DNA of 64,000 nt from Owenia fusiformis (Eukaryota > Annelida > Polychaeta > Sabellida > Oweniidae). Below the pieces are notes generated by a model. It searched no databases. It had not been told where the DNA came from and worked only from the letters and a program-made list of their open reading frames with translations. The DNA lies in assembly GCA_903813345.2 (NCBI GenBank), contig CAIIXF020000011.1:28514166-28578165 (forward strand), read 5' to 3'. The translations under genes were made by a program, and so were the position numbers. Position 1 is the stretch's first letter; every line of letters begins with the position of its first letter. This document shows, in pieces, positions 26,876 through 62,800 of the stretch.

Positions 26876-27477
26876 GTAAGAGTTAATACATTCTAGTTGA
26901 AGCATTGGATCCATTATCTTATCTGTGTAACTTTTGTTGAGCATAGAGGGCAGAAAAGCATTTACCGCAATATACTGGGCTTAATATCCTCGACGCAAAT
27001 GTTGAAAACAAAAATAAAAAACAAATATCCAAATCGTCAAAAAGAAACGTGAAACAACAACATTAAGTCGAGTTCACTTGACTACTGAGTCTCGATATCA
27101 TGATAGATGAATATTTAGATTCGGAAAAGAAAAGTAAATTGTACACACTGTCTAGGCATATGTATAGAGAAAATCTGCTGTTCAGTATGAATAAAATTGT
27201 ATTCATCCATAATGCCGAAGGCATGATTTTTGAATCATCATAGAGACTATTATCGCCCACGATATTTTTTCCTTTTTTAGGTTTTACAATTTTGAAATTC
27301 ATTCCACATATACACTGCGTTCAGGAAGTAAGATCTCTTACCTAGAGTACCTGCATCTGCTATGGTACCTTGTGTTTAACTATGCAAATGCTTGATGTTT
27401 GAAATTACATCTAAATGGTATAAAATAAGCTTTAAAATGACAAATTCTTCGTCCTGAAATCACATGGAAATCCGAAC

Positions 27478-27600
27478 TGCGCATGCGTCAGGTCAAATTA
27501 AACTTTTTGCGCGAACTTGAGATTGGATAACACAGCAATTTTGTTCTAAAATCACATTCTCACAAACCACAAATATGTTTGGGATATAAGCCATTATCAG
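27478..27600 (+). promoter_or_regulatory. NRF1-like CpG motif and possible 5' UTR exon with donor
   Basis: CTGCGCATGCGTCA (27478-27491) is close to the NRF1 consensus and sits in a small CpG-containing patch in otherwise CpG-poor DNA. A perfect RUNX motif AACCACA is at 27565-27571, and a consensus donor cag|gtaaga follows 27600. An untranslated exon ending at 27600 could splice to ataacag at 28448, ahead of ATG 28459. The phase-1 frame ending there has a stop and no ATG, so it would be noncoding. Confidence 0.25.
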
Positions 27601-28368
27601 GTAAGACGTACATTTTGCTGCTCTTTCATCAGGTCTTCATATGTACGCTTAGAATTCATACATATTAGACGCAACAGTTATTGCGCAAGATTTTGAAGAA
27701 CACGGAAATGACAGTGGCAGACAATCCGCGTGGAAAAAACATTGGGATCATTCTTTGGATATATTCTAACAAATACAAATAATGCCCGCTGCCGGATATT
27801 CAACTCAACTGTATACATGTGCTTTTTCTGAAGACAAAAGGATTGGGATAGGTACTTCAACATTGTAAACATACCAGTTATGTGTCGGGAAATATATGGG
27901 GAATATGATCCCCGGGAGAAAACGAGATCGGTTTCTGATGTTCCGGTTCGATTCAAATTTGACAATAAGTCATAATTCAAGTGTATTGATTCTTTTTAAC
28001 AATCTGGTATTTACTTATTCATGTCCGTCCATTTATGTACTTGATAACTCGACATTTGAATGATTCATTCATAAAATAGTTGATTGACAGCCAAATCACA
28101 TATCTTCTTCCGCTACCTAATCGTAAATAATATAGTCCCTCAAAAATTTACTGCATATTGGAAAATTTTTATATCTATTATCTTTAATAAGTATATTTTC
28201 ATAATTGATGTAATTTTTGCTTGTTACATATACAGAGTGTTGTATGTTTTTGCACTAATTGTATTTTTTACTTCTGTATTTGGCGGATGAATATGCACGA
28301 ATGAGTCATGAGGAGTGGTTTAGTGGAAGCTGCTTACTATATTTCATTCATTCATAAACTTAGCGTAA

Positions 28369-28398
28369 AACCACAAGCGGCTACTTCACAGTGTGGTT
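28369..28398. promoter_or_regulatory. Inverted pair of RUNX-binding motifs upstream of the start codon
   Basis: AACCACA at 28369-28375 and TGTGGTT at 28392-28398 are perfect RUNX consensus sites in opposite orientation, 16 bp apart and 61-90 bp before ATG 28459. An AT-rich TATA-like stretch (tttataattta) follows directly at 28397-28407. RUNX genes are known to carry RUNX sites in their own promoters, so autoregulation of the proximal promoter is the natural inference. Confidence 0.55.
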
Positions 28399-28449
28399 TA
28401 TAATTTACAGTTTTATATTAATGTTTTTGAGATAAGTTATTATAACAGC

Positions 28450-51051
<22,602 letters not shown>

Positions 51052-51152
51052 CTATTATTTGGTCACTGATTGAATTCCACCTGAGGCTTGGCAGCCGTGA
51101 CAGCATCCATTGGGTGAAGACTTGCCCTAGTGGTAGAAGCATGTGACACCAA

Positions 51153-51262
51153 TCACTTGTGACTCACTGAAAATTCACTTGTGACAAACAATGACATCAC
51201 TTATGACAACCTAGTCCATCACTTATGATTCACAACAGGATCACTTGTGACAAACTAGAAGA
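51153..51262 (+). repeat. Five-copy 22-bp repeat in the RUNX 3' UTR
   Basis: The core TCACTTGTGAC (variants TCACTTATGAC and TCACTTATGAT) begins at 51153, 51175, 51197, 51219 and 51241, exactly 22 bp apart. The 11-bp spacers have diverged much more than the cores. The core is nearly palindromic (TCAC-TT-GTGA). It is either a decayed minisatellite or an array of binding sites in the mRNA or DNA. Confidence 0.85.
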
Positions 51263-51511
51263 TGCACGGGTGAACAAACTGATAAGTTTCTACTATGTTG
51301 GGCATCTGCAGATGCAGGGGTCTTCGTGGCATCACCCTGGGTATGAGATGAGATTGCATGCAGAACTAGAGTTCAGGAGAGAACCTATATGTGTCTCTGT
51401 AGCTTATGTACATTTCAAAATTGTGATTTTTTGAAATATTTTGTATGATTTATTTTTGAAAGAGAGAGTATGGGTGTAGTTTTTGGCGGCCAATTACCTA
51501 GCTAACTGAGG

Positions 51512-51517
51512 AATAAA
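51512..51517 (+). terminator. Possible proximal poly(A) signal
   Basis: AATAAA about 460 nt after the stop codon. Canonical hexamer only; use cannot be judged from sequence. Confidence 0.35.
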
Positions 51518-53740
51518 GACTTCTATTGACGCAAAGGGAAATCTTCTTGCCCTTTAGTGCCAATCCGCTCACAATTAGGAATACGTAGACACACACCATA
51601 TTTTGCTCAAAGACACCTTCTTTAGAAGAAATCTGTACCACTTTGAGAGTAGATTAGGATCTTGAACAATTTCCCACTCTTATTATGAGGAGTGTACTAT
51701 ATATAGGGTCAGACCTGAGCTTATGATTCAATACTTGTTAATGGGAAAACACATTTTGAACTATTTATTCTTTAACCTGTATTTATTATGTGTTTTCTTT
51801 GATCTCATGTTGGAGAATTTCCTCATACACTCAAGTATTATATGGTTTTAGTATTGAATACTAGAATACTATTGAGTACTGTACCACTATTGAGTACTTT
51901 AAAACTAAGTACTCAGACATCTTTACAATACTATATTATTTGATTCAAGAACTTGTATATTTTGTAGGCATCTCGCAAACAAATGCTTTTAGTTAGTTAT
52001 ATTAATCGAAAACACATATCAGAGTGTTCAGTGAAAACACCCAAACACCCTAAGAGGGCAAACAGCATGACTGATTTTGTAGAAATTGGGTTATATATCC
52101 AAAACTAGATAATGGACACCATTAGAAGATTTAAGTTTCGGTATAGACAGAATGATGTCATACTTCAATTTTCAAAAGTGTCTTATTTTTATGAGTAGTT
52201 GTGATTTTTTATATAAAACAAGTTAATTGTTCAAAGTTAGAATGTCTTTGAACTGTCTTCAATTTTACTCATATGGTCACATATTAATGTAATTTATGAA
52301 TTGAGAGACTTTACGCATACATAAGCATTATCTCATGTTGAGGATTAGATATGGATTATATCTAAAGGAAAATATCAGTATATTTAACCACCTTAGAGAA
52401 TTGCATTGAAAATCAGATGGAGTGAATTTGAGATTTGCCATTTCTGTATAACACAGATGCATCTCAATAACTCCTCTATCCCATAATATATCCCATAATA
52501 TTTGACATAACCATACTAGATTACTGTACAGGCAAGCACTAAAGGCTATCACATTTTATGTAGAAAATGCACTAAAATCAAAAACCAATAGCTTGTGTGT
52601 ACCTCTTAAAAATAATTTCATGATTTTAAAATGATTAGATCTTGTGATCTTGTGGCTCTCGAACTACACAAAGCAAAACAAGACAAGTTAAATATTTGAC
52701 TAATCTTTTGCTTCCGTTTTGAGATGCTAATGAGAACTCTGGGTAATCAAAACCCAGAATTTTAGACAATAAAATCGTAATTTCAGTCGTGATTTCATTT
52801 TTTAGAGAAACACTATTGGGTAAAATTAACATACAGCAAAAACCAAAGGAAATTGGGTGGAGGGACTGTTAAACCTTTGCATCTAAAACCACTTGCTTCA
52901 AACGCCTCTTGAGTACACTCTCATAGGGATACAATATTATAATAGGCAGGGCAAGCAAGCTTCATATAACTAAAACAGTGTGACTAGAATATCCACTGGT
53001 TTGCTTGTATAGTTTGGCACACTAATTTAGGAAAATATTTCGAATGTAACTCATACGAGGAAAATGTTGCAATTTGAAATTTAATTGTATTTTTGTGGAT
53101 TCATAATTTCTCAATTTTGAGAATTTTAAATGTTTGTACAGTTTTACTTAACTCAGTATACCATATGATATTATACTCCAAGTTGATGTGAAATTACTAC
53201 CTTAAGTATGTATGCATAGTACTGGATGTAGATGTTATTTAATGTTATCTTACCTATTACATGGTTTAACCAAAAAGTAATTTTCAATGTGTTTTAAAGT
53301 TACATGGTGCTTCGCTTGTAGACATTGTAATATCCAAGTCTTTTGACTTAACATGGGCATCACACTACAGTATTTTGTGAGGGAATGTATGGTAGCTATT
53401 ACCACTTATTAAGGTGGGACTGGGGTCGATATTTCTCAAAATTACATGTTCATGAACAAGGTCCCACTTTAAGTAGAAGATGAGAAATTAAGTATTGTTA
53501 TGAGAGAAGCGTTTGTTGTTATGACGCTATAGCGTTATGCTTGATTGAATGATTCAAAAGGGATAAAACTTTTTGCCAGTTCTTGTATTTTTGATACTGA
53601 GGGCTGTCTAAGAAATTGTGAGAAAGTCATTGTATTTTTCAGTGCGAAGAGAGTGAAATAAGATAGTGTACATAGCATAGATCCTAGATATAGCTATAGC
53701 TTTTATACTCTGCATATATAAATTATTTTTCTGTAAATCC

Positions 53741-53812
53741 AATAAAAATCCAATTGGGTCATATTTCACTGCTTGTATATGCTATTATGTCTTTCAATAA
53801 AAAGTCAATAAA
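53741..53812 (+). terminator. Cluster of poly(A) signals, likely end of the RUNX transcript
   Basis: Canonical AATAAA hexamers at 53741-53746, 53796-53801 and 53807-53812. Three canonical signals within 72 bp make this the most likely transcript end. Confidence 0.6.
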
Positions 53813-53830
53813 AAAGACAAGTTAAAATGA

Positions 53831-56800
53831 AATATATGACATGGTGGCATTTACAAGCTTTGGAAGACCTTTGATATGAAATATATAGGTTACAAGCCAA
53901 GTCAAACTTGGGTTTGTCTTTTGATTAATTTTAATCATATTAAATAATTAAATCCAATGCAAGACCAGCTGGGACAAGAGATGTAATGTTTTACAAGCCT
54001 CAAGTTAAGAATCTTTGTAATTAGTTTTTAACGATAATGAACAAAAAAAACAGAATTAGTCAGTACCTGACATTCTCAATTTTATAATTGTTCAATATTA
54101 TAAAAGTACATTTATATGTAATGTATATGATCCATGTGTACCATTTTTGGCCATAATGTAGAAATTCCATGAGAGAGAGCAAATCAGTAGTACCATCAAG
54201 CTTAATCAAAAAGGGTAAAAGAACGTTGCAATAATGCAATTAAAGAAACTGAGGGCTTGATTCTAGTCACAAAGTCACAAAGTGAGAAATAGTTTAATGA
54301 GAATTGATGGTTGTACTGATTCGTGATTTGTTCTATGAGATGATTGGAATATTAGTCTTGGCATCACTTTAAGCAAGAGACAATGCAAGTTATTGTATTA
54401 AATCAATGTTATTGAATGTGTGAAAGAAATATAAGTATTCAGATATAATTATACATTATTCATATGTTGTGTTTTTTGTATGATATAAATAATGAACTCC
54501 CCCAGTCAAGTGGAGGCTGCAGCTATTTCAAGTTTTGAAAATAAGAAATCATGATAAATTGGCATATTTTGACCAGATGAGCAATGTTTAGTCTTAATAC
54601 CCCCCCCCAGTCTTTTGGGTCTATTGCCTGGTGTGAAAAGTGCGATACAACCTCTTTGATGATCTCAAAAACTCCAAAATGGTAAAAAGTGTAGAATTTC
54701 CATTGAATTGTCCCACAGATGAGTTGCCATGGTAACACTCCTACCTTGATTTCTAAAGTTAAGTGGCTAAAGTAGCACCCTCTCTCTGGATCTCCATGGT
54801 GCATATGCGGAGATCTCATGACCCCATGACACCCCTAATGTTAACACAGATACTGAGAGATTTAAAGCAATAATTAATTGGAGCTTTTAAAAGCCAATTA
54901 ATGATTTCTATAACAACTTGTATTGAGATGGAAGCTGTGTTATATACAGTTGTGTTATTAAAAGAAATTTTTTCTAATCAAAAATTGAATAGATGCTTTT
55001 ATACAAATATCTCATTGAATGATAAAGGATAATAACTAAGGAGTATATTTTAATCTAGGCTTTTTGTATGTCATGTAATATTGTAATACCATCGGATGGT
55101 ATAATAATATTAGGGGCTCTTTTTACATCTTACACAGGTGTCCTTTTTGGAACCATCCTACCTTACGATTTGGTCGCAAGTCATTGTTCATCAAAACGTA
55201 GACAATAATTTTCTCTGAATCGTAAGTTAGGATCTACCAAAAGTGAACTCTTAGCTATTTTTCAGTCACATTTTCAGAGGGCTGAAAAGATTATTTCATC
55301 ATGTTTATGGTCATTCTGACCATTTTCATTGTGTTCCCGGTCATGTAAATGATATGTGGAACTAGTTAAACTGATTGGAGGTGCAAACAGAACTCTGTTA
55401 TCTTGGTTCAAAAAAATTTCAAAATCCAGCATGGTTTTGACATTTTTTGTTTTGTCATTTCCTGTTAACTTCCATAGCACCCTAAGATTATTTGGTAAAT
55501 GTAATTTTTTGATGAAAGTGGATGTCCAATTTTAAAATTCAGATCTTGTTCTTAAATTTTTCCATAATATTTTATGGAAATTATTATTTTTCAGATAACA
55601 TTTGCTTTTTTAAAGATTGCTTGTTACATTTCAGACTGTTATTCTTTCCTGCCACAGCTAACGGTCTCTCAATGAATTGACGTGTAGCACACTCTCGATG
55701 CTCCTGCCAATCTGGCTTAGATGAAATCTGCCAACACATTTGCACAGAGTCTATATTAAGTTACAATATATTTTAAAACAATGTAATCTCACCCAAAAAT
55801 CTCTCATTATTTTCGTTTGATTTAACCCAAGGAGACAAAAGTTTGAGACCTTGCATTTTATGATATAAAAAACATGATTTTATTCATTTCTTGATATAAA
55901 AAACGTTCATTTCAGTTCTCCCGATTATATCATACCTACAATCAAGTAGAAGCTTATATTTCTTTAATTACATCACAACAGATGAAATGATATTTAAAAT
56001 GATATTTGATTATGCAATACATATTTTCAAGATATTCTAACACCCATGGTTTATAGCATTAGAAAGCTAGATGAGAACACAAGATAGGAAAATAATAAGG
56101 GATTCTGTTTCACCCTTTCAAGACCTTCACAAGCTGAAGTACATCATCCATATGTAATCCTAATATGTCCCCCTTGCTAGACAATACAATCATCTCACAG
56201 AATCATCTCGCAGTATAATCAATAAACTTACATTAAAATACAATGTGAAAGGGCATTTTTGACATAACAACACCAACAAAAGTTTTAATGATTTTTGAAA
56301 ATTTATTAAGTATTTTTTCAAGATGGAATTGATGTGTTACAACATGAAGGACGTGTCAATGGTACATATGCCTCGTTGATGCCTGGTCTCTATGGGAATA
56401 TCATCTTACATTTTATGTCACAATGTTGATATCTGAAGCATTTATTTTCATATCAGAGACCAATTAAAATTTGATGAGGTGACATAGGATTTTTTTATAG
56501 ACATACTGTATTTTTTTTATAAAATTATGATCCAAGATATAATACGTTTGATTAAAAATACATTATGAATATCAATGCCAATATAAAAAATATCAAAGAA
56601 ACTGTTCTCATGATGAGTTTGACATTAAGCCTCATATATGCCCAATTGAATATCAGATTTTATCTGTGGACATAAATAAATGATACAAATTAATTTCAAC
56701 TTTTTTCAATTTTTAAAATATCCTACAAAAGCTGCATTTCAAAGTAGATCTATATACCAGTAAACACAGCTCAATTTTGAGGATATAAAAAATCCCATTG

Positions 56801-59800
56801 AAATTATATTGATAATGAAGAACACAACTCTATTCTGCAACTAATCAACCTATAATATGCCAGATTTGAAATTGACACTGGATTGATTTCTTTTGTACAA
56901 ATGTTGTGAAAAACATAGTGAAAGAAGATAAGTTAGTATAAAAATACACTCTGAAGTGCATTTTGTGCAAGATTAACACACAAAAACGTGAAACAATTTA
57001 ATATTGATAATTCTGTGCAAAATGATTGGAATGAAATGCATTCATCCCTGAATCACAAATCGTATGTAAAAGTGGCAAAGTTGTCATCTTTGATCCTATA
57101 ATCAAAGTACACCAAAACCAAACAAGGCATGAACGTTATTAAATGTCATCACGACTTGGCTGTAATTGCAAAAGTGTGACAATATGTTACTGATTCTGAA
57201 CAATGATACCAAACACCAAACCCTAGTCACAAAAAACAATGACTGTAATAATATGTCACTACTTATTGGTGGTGATGTATAAAATCAGAACAACAAATAA
57301 CTTGCACAATCAATAGACTTTGATTTCTGTAAATGTCACAGTTTGGAAAGAATTAATATTTAGAGACAAGATTTTTAGAACTCTTTGATATTTTAGTTAT
57401 AAGAGACTGGGCCATAATAAATGCATACTGAATGCTTTATTTTTTAGAAATAATAAATACTGTACCAAATGTTGCTTAAATAAAATAGTAATCTCAAATC
57501 TAATGTCTAATACTCCTTTCATAGTTCATACAGATACATGTTGCTAAGTGTTTATATTATTGCCCTTTGTGCTGTTTTTGTCATCCTAAACTTCAGTGGA
57601 CCTGGTCAAACTTTTGACTGGGAAAGTTCAAATGCATTTTAAATATAAGCCAAAACAAGAATAATAGATGATAAACATCCTTTACTCAAATGTGTATTGC
57701 CCAGACTTGTAGTCTTGTAAAATTCCCCTGTGATTGTTATTTGGTTATATTCCCACTGAAGCGCTTTGATTAAATATTAACCCATCAGATAATACATCTT
57801 TCCTGGAGTAACAAGATAAACAACCATTTTATTGTATCCTGGAAACAAATATAAAAAATATACTGTCATAAAATATCAAATAAAGCAAAAAGCAAAGAAT
57901 AAAATAATCAGATGTAGTATTTTTGTTCTTATTAATCCAAATACCTGACATCAACATTATATTTTGTCAGTATGGGGCATCAACGTGAAATATGTGACAC
58001 ACAAAAGGGCATTTTCTGCTCAGGAGAGGTTCAATTAGCGAGTATTAGACATAGGGTGGTTCACGAAAAAACATCTATCTCTTATCTAACATCATTGTTC
58101 TATGTTATTTCAACACCAGAAGTCCGCAAGAATAAAATGGTTCCATGGAGTGATTTTCATTGTTTTGAGTTGAAGCATTTGTAAAACCTGCAATGTTCCA
58201 GCTCTTTGATCTAGTCTCCTAATGAGCCAAGCACAAACTCATGATTGCTTATTTCAATGTCATTTTACATAAAATATCTTTTATGAAATATTTTTTGAAT
58301 GCATTTAAATTAAATGATGGGGAAATTTCTGAAAAATCTGATTGAGCCACACACCACATAAACATATCCCGTATTTTTATATTATTTTATATAAAAACTC
58401 CAAAAAACCTTTAGACTGATCATGTTTCAAGAAATACATAATTTATCAAATGCATGGATTCAGAGGGATAATTAACATCTAAGATACCAGTTTACATTAA
58501 ATATTTACACAGAAGGCCTTTAAACTAAATCTGAATGCCTCAGATAATCATAATGTTATGGGAACAGTTTTTCAAATACCGCAAATTCAAAAGAAATACT
58601 TTTTTCTTCTCAGATGCAGGCTGATAATGATTTTAAATATTCATATGCATCGAAATCATATAATTATATCAGTTGGTGCAATGCAAGGCACCATGGCCCA
58701 AATAAAAAATACAAAGGGCAACATGTCAATTAAAATGAATGATATTGAGCCTCTATGAAAATCAACGATTTCTTATATTTAAAACTTATTGAAATGTAAA
58801 TGTTTTATGGAATCCTCAAAATTATCCATATTTCAAAATGGAAAATGAAATTTTCAAGCATATTCAACAGTTTAGTCTTTATTTCAAGATGATCTTGCAA
58901 TTTTGAATGTTAACTGGCAAATGAAAGTGTACCTTTTTCTATTTGAAAGATTTTAGACTTCAATCTTAAATCTTCGCTAACAATATTTGATAAAACATCA
59001 AACATAATTTTATGATGTTTTTTAAAAGATTTCATCCAGTATTTTCCTTTTGTTTTTCTTAAGTCTGTAGCCTTTCCACTTCTTTTAAGAACATGTCTAA
59101 TAGGAACACAGAACTGCAGAACACAACACTGAGTAAAATGGATTAAATGATGGATTCAAAATATGATATAAATGAAAGAAAAATCTATTAATGTATAGTG
59201 CTATGGTTATGTGGTAAATTAATTCTGATTAAGTAATAAAAATAGGTCCATGATAAAAATTAGTCTAGTCTGAAAATGAGAAGAAATAATGTTTAATGAA
59301 ACAATTAAATTTGAAGTTCAGGTACATGTACAGTAATACTATTTCCCTCTGGATATACCCAATGATCAAAACCTCCCATAATAGAATAACCATTGAAAGG
59401 CCTTTTCAAAATTTATATTTATGCTTCACATATTTATTCCATGAGAGTAGCTAGGGATTAACACAATGCTTAACACTTTGCTCTTGGAGGAGGGGGTATT
59501 TGACAGTAACAGATATCTGCACATATGTTATATAATTTCTACTGCATGTACACACTGGATATCTGTCAAGGGCTTAACCTTTTGTTATAAACCTTACAAA
59601 ATATATCAAAAATAAAAATAAATATTTGGAAGCCATGTTTTATGTTTTATTTGTTTGAAGAACATTTTATAAGAGTTTTTAAAATTGTTTAACATAAAAC
59701 AAAACAACTAATACTAAATGCGAATTTTTTGCAAGGGCATTGAACTCCTTCTAAAATTCTACAAAATTTGATAATATCAACTAAGTGTATGTTAGTATCA

Positions 59801-62800
59801 TATTCAATGGAGTTTTAGAGAGGCAAAATGTTAATGTTATTTTCTCATTAAAAGATCAATTTCTTTTTTAAACAAAAATGTCAAGCTAAATATTCAAGTT
59901 GCATCAGCTATTAGAGACATAGTCGCATACACCTTACAGGTTAATTGAGTTTTAAATGCAGCAGAACTTAGCATACAGGTGTTGCGTTGTATCTGGGATA
60001 GCGGGAGCTACTGGGGCCCATTTGTAGCATTATTATGTCAATGCTACCCTTACTCTTAATATATATTCCTAAAGTATAATTCCAAGTGCTCAAAGGTTTT
60101 CTCAAAAGGTATGCTCATTTTTTTGTTATTTTAATCTATTTGGAATATTGTCTTCAATGGGTGTTTTTTGTTGATAGAGTAATGATATTTAGTTTTCTGG
60201 GTGATTTTGTTTCAAGGGTGATTCATGCCCTAAATGATCATAGAAAATGGCTTGCCGGTGTCTGGAAAAACAGCAAAGCGTAGTCTCTGTTTGTCAAGCT
60301 ACACAGACACACGGCCTCTTTTCACACTGACATCATGAATACGGAAATTTTGCTAGGATACACCTAAAAATTAATTTTCTTCTAAGACCCGTAAAAATGA
60401 TTGTTTGAAGCGGCGTGTGCCCATGCCTAAAAAATGCAAATTTCTGAATGGTTTGGATAGTGAAGCATAACACAGTTAGAACTCTTAAGTGTTATTATGT
60501 TTTGATTCACTTTTGTCAAATGTAAATGTATTAGGCGTAAACACCCATTCATGAAATTAATTATCAAACCAAGTGGCATTTGAAACGCTGTTTGGAACAA
60601 ATAATGCTATCATTTTTTTTATGTGATACCCATATAGGAAGTGGTCTTACTGACTCTTCATTGATGACAGGACATCAAAAATCAATTGAAATCATTAATT
60701 AAGAGGTCATTTTTATTGTCACTAAAGTTATATCAGAGTAAGCCACAATGATTCAAATAACTTATGATTGGCTATAGTATATCCTGTATTCAATGATATA
60801 CTTCTACTCTTGTTTATAATTAGCTTTATAATACAATCAATATAATTACAGCAAGAACAAGAAAAATATCAAAAGCAATTTTTCAACCTTCATATTATAC
60901 CATAGCCCCATAAAATATGATAATATAATTTTTCCTGAAAACACATGTCTATGAAATGTGTGATTCTTTGTGAAATGTCAATAGAGAAGAACATCTATGA
61001 CTGACAGAGGTAAACACGGTGGTTATAATTTAATAATTTAATCAAGTTGTTGTTTGTCACAGCATCATTTCAAGATGGAGATTTTTATAAGATTGATTGC
61101 AGACATCATACCTCATTGTTTTTTCTCTGACAATTACACTGGATATGCTGGTCTTGAAAGTGGTGGCTAATAAAATGTCAATTAAAACGAGCCCTTTGTC
61201 ATATGAAGTCACTTCCATGTTATTAGAAGCTAATTCTTTGAGGATTTTTTATACTTTAAATACTGTCTAAAATTTATTCAAGGTCATGAAGGTATTAATG
61301 TCGTCCCGCCGGTTTCAATAAGAGCGCAACACATCGTGTCTTAAATCATTTAAAAACAAAAGAACTCCATACTCGTTAATACCCACTCAAAACAGGCCTG
61401 CATATGCAACTAATTGGGGGTTATATACGAAGTTTTAAACATGAACAAGTAACACATTGGGACAGGGTACCCTAAGAAAATCACATCTCCACATTTTTAT
61501 CTCAAGAACTTGTCATAGCCACAGTATGTCTAAACAATCAGCTATTGTATTATAAAAGTGCCCATCCAGGTCTTGAACACATAAATTGTCTTCTCACACT
61601 TGAAGTTATGATGGCATAAAGCATTAAGACAGATTTCCAATCTTAAGGTTCCGTGTTGTAATTCATTTGTCAGTGCCATCAAGCCAAAAAGTTGAGAAAA
61701 AATAAAATTAGCCATGCTTTGCACAAGTAGTTTCTGGAGAAAAAATGTGTTTTTGTCAGCAAAAATCTTTTTTATAGAATGTAAGCTACTTGAGTTGATT
61801 CACTGTATTAAGTGTTTATTTTTTATATATACTATTACTAATAAGGAGATTTTTTCTAAAAAATGAGTGGCTATCTGACTGATCAACTGGCAATCCGAGC
61901 AAAAATAATTATTAATTAAATGTGCAAGAAAGTTTGATCACACAAATGAAGACAATTTTTCTCTTAATTATTTGCTCAATTTATCATTACATTTTTCTTC
62001 ACCTCTTTGTTATATAAAATAAAGGGAACTTTTAGGAGATGTTTAGTGAAAACCTAACAAAAGTTTTATTCAACAATGCTAATATTTTATACTTTTATAA
62101 TTATTTATGACACAGTATACAACACCTGATTCCTTTGAGAAAATAACAATTAATATCAAAAATCAATTAAAAAAACACTTGTTAAACTATTTCTTTTCAT
62201 AAATTCCAAATTCATTCATAAAATACAATATTGGCTCTAATTTTGTATAAGGCTGCATCATGTAGGTTTTGTTTTTGCATTTAATTGTTGAAATTTATTT
62301 TCTCTTGTAAACAAGAAATGGCAAAAGCAACGAAAACACCCTTCTTACAATTTTAATAACGTCATAAAGATCTGCTTTGGATGCATTTACTAAAAGTTCT
62401 ACAAGAAAAAATCCAGGCAGATACTCAAAAATTTAATCAACCATATTCATATATTTATTTTATTAAATGGTGATCAAATTAAATTGAATTGTAACAATCT
62501 AAACCAGATACATGTGTTTCATTGAAAAGAAAGTGATAAGATTCATCTGAAAAATACAAGGTGAACTTTCAGTGATACAGGACATAGATACCCCATAGGC
62601 TAAACACCCTAATAATAGTTCACTTTCTCATGATAAATCAACAAATTTTGATATGCCTTAGGGTGGAACATTCATGTTTCAATCAACAGCATAAATGAAA
62701 ACAAAACAGAATTTATTTCACAGAACATTGAGGATAGATTTCTAACAAATAGGATCGAGATGGGTAAATTTTAACCTGCTGAGTCTAAAACATAGGCACA

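Larger units (their letters stand above)
51052..53830 (+). other. Predicted RUNX 3' UTR
   Basis: Noncoding sequence following the stop, bounded by a cluster of AATAAA signals at 53741, 53796 and 53807. An earlier AATAAA at 51512 could give a short UTR of about 480 nt. The proximal part holds a 22-bp-period array (51153-51251), which would be kept in both forms. The cleavage position is inferred. Confidence 0.65.
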
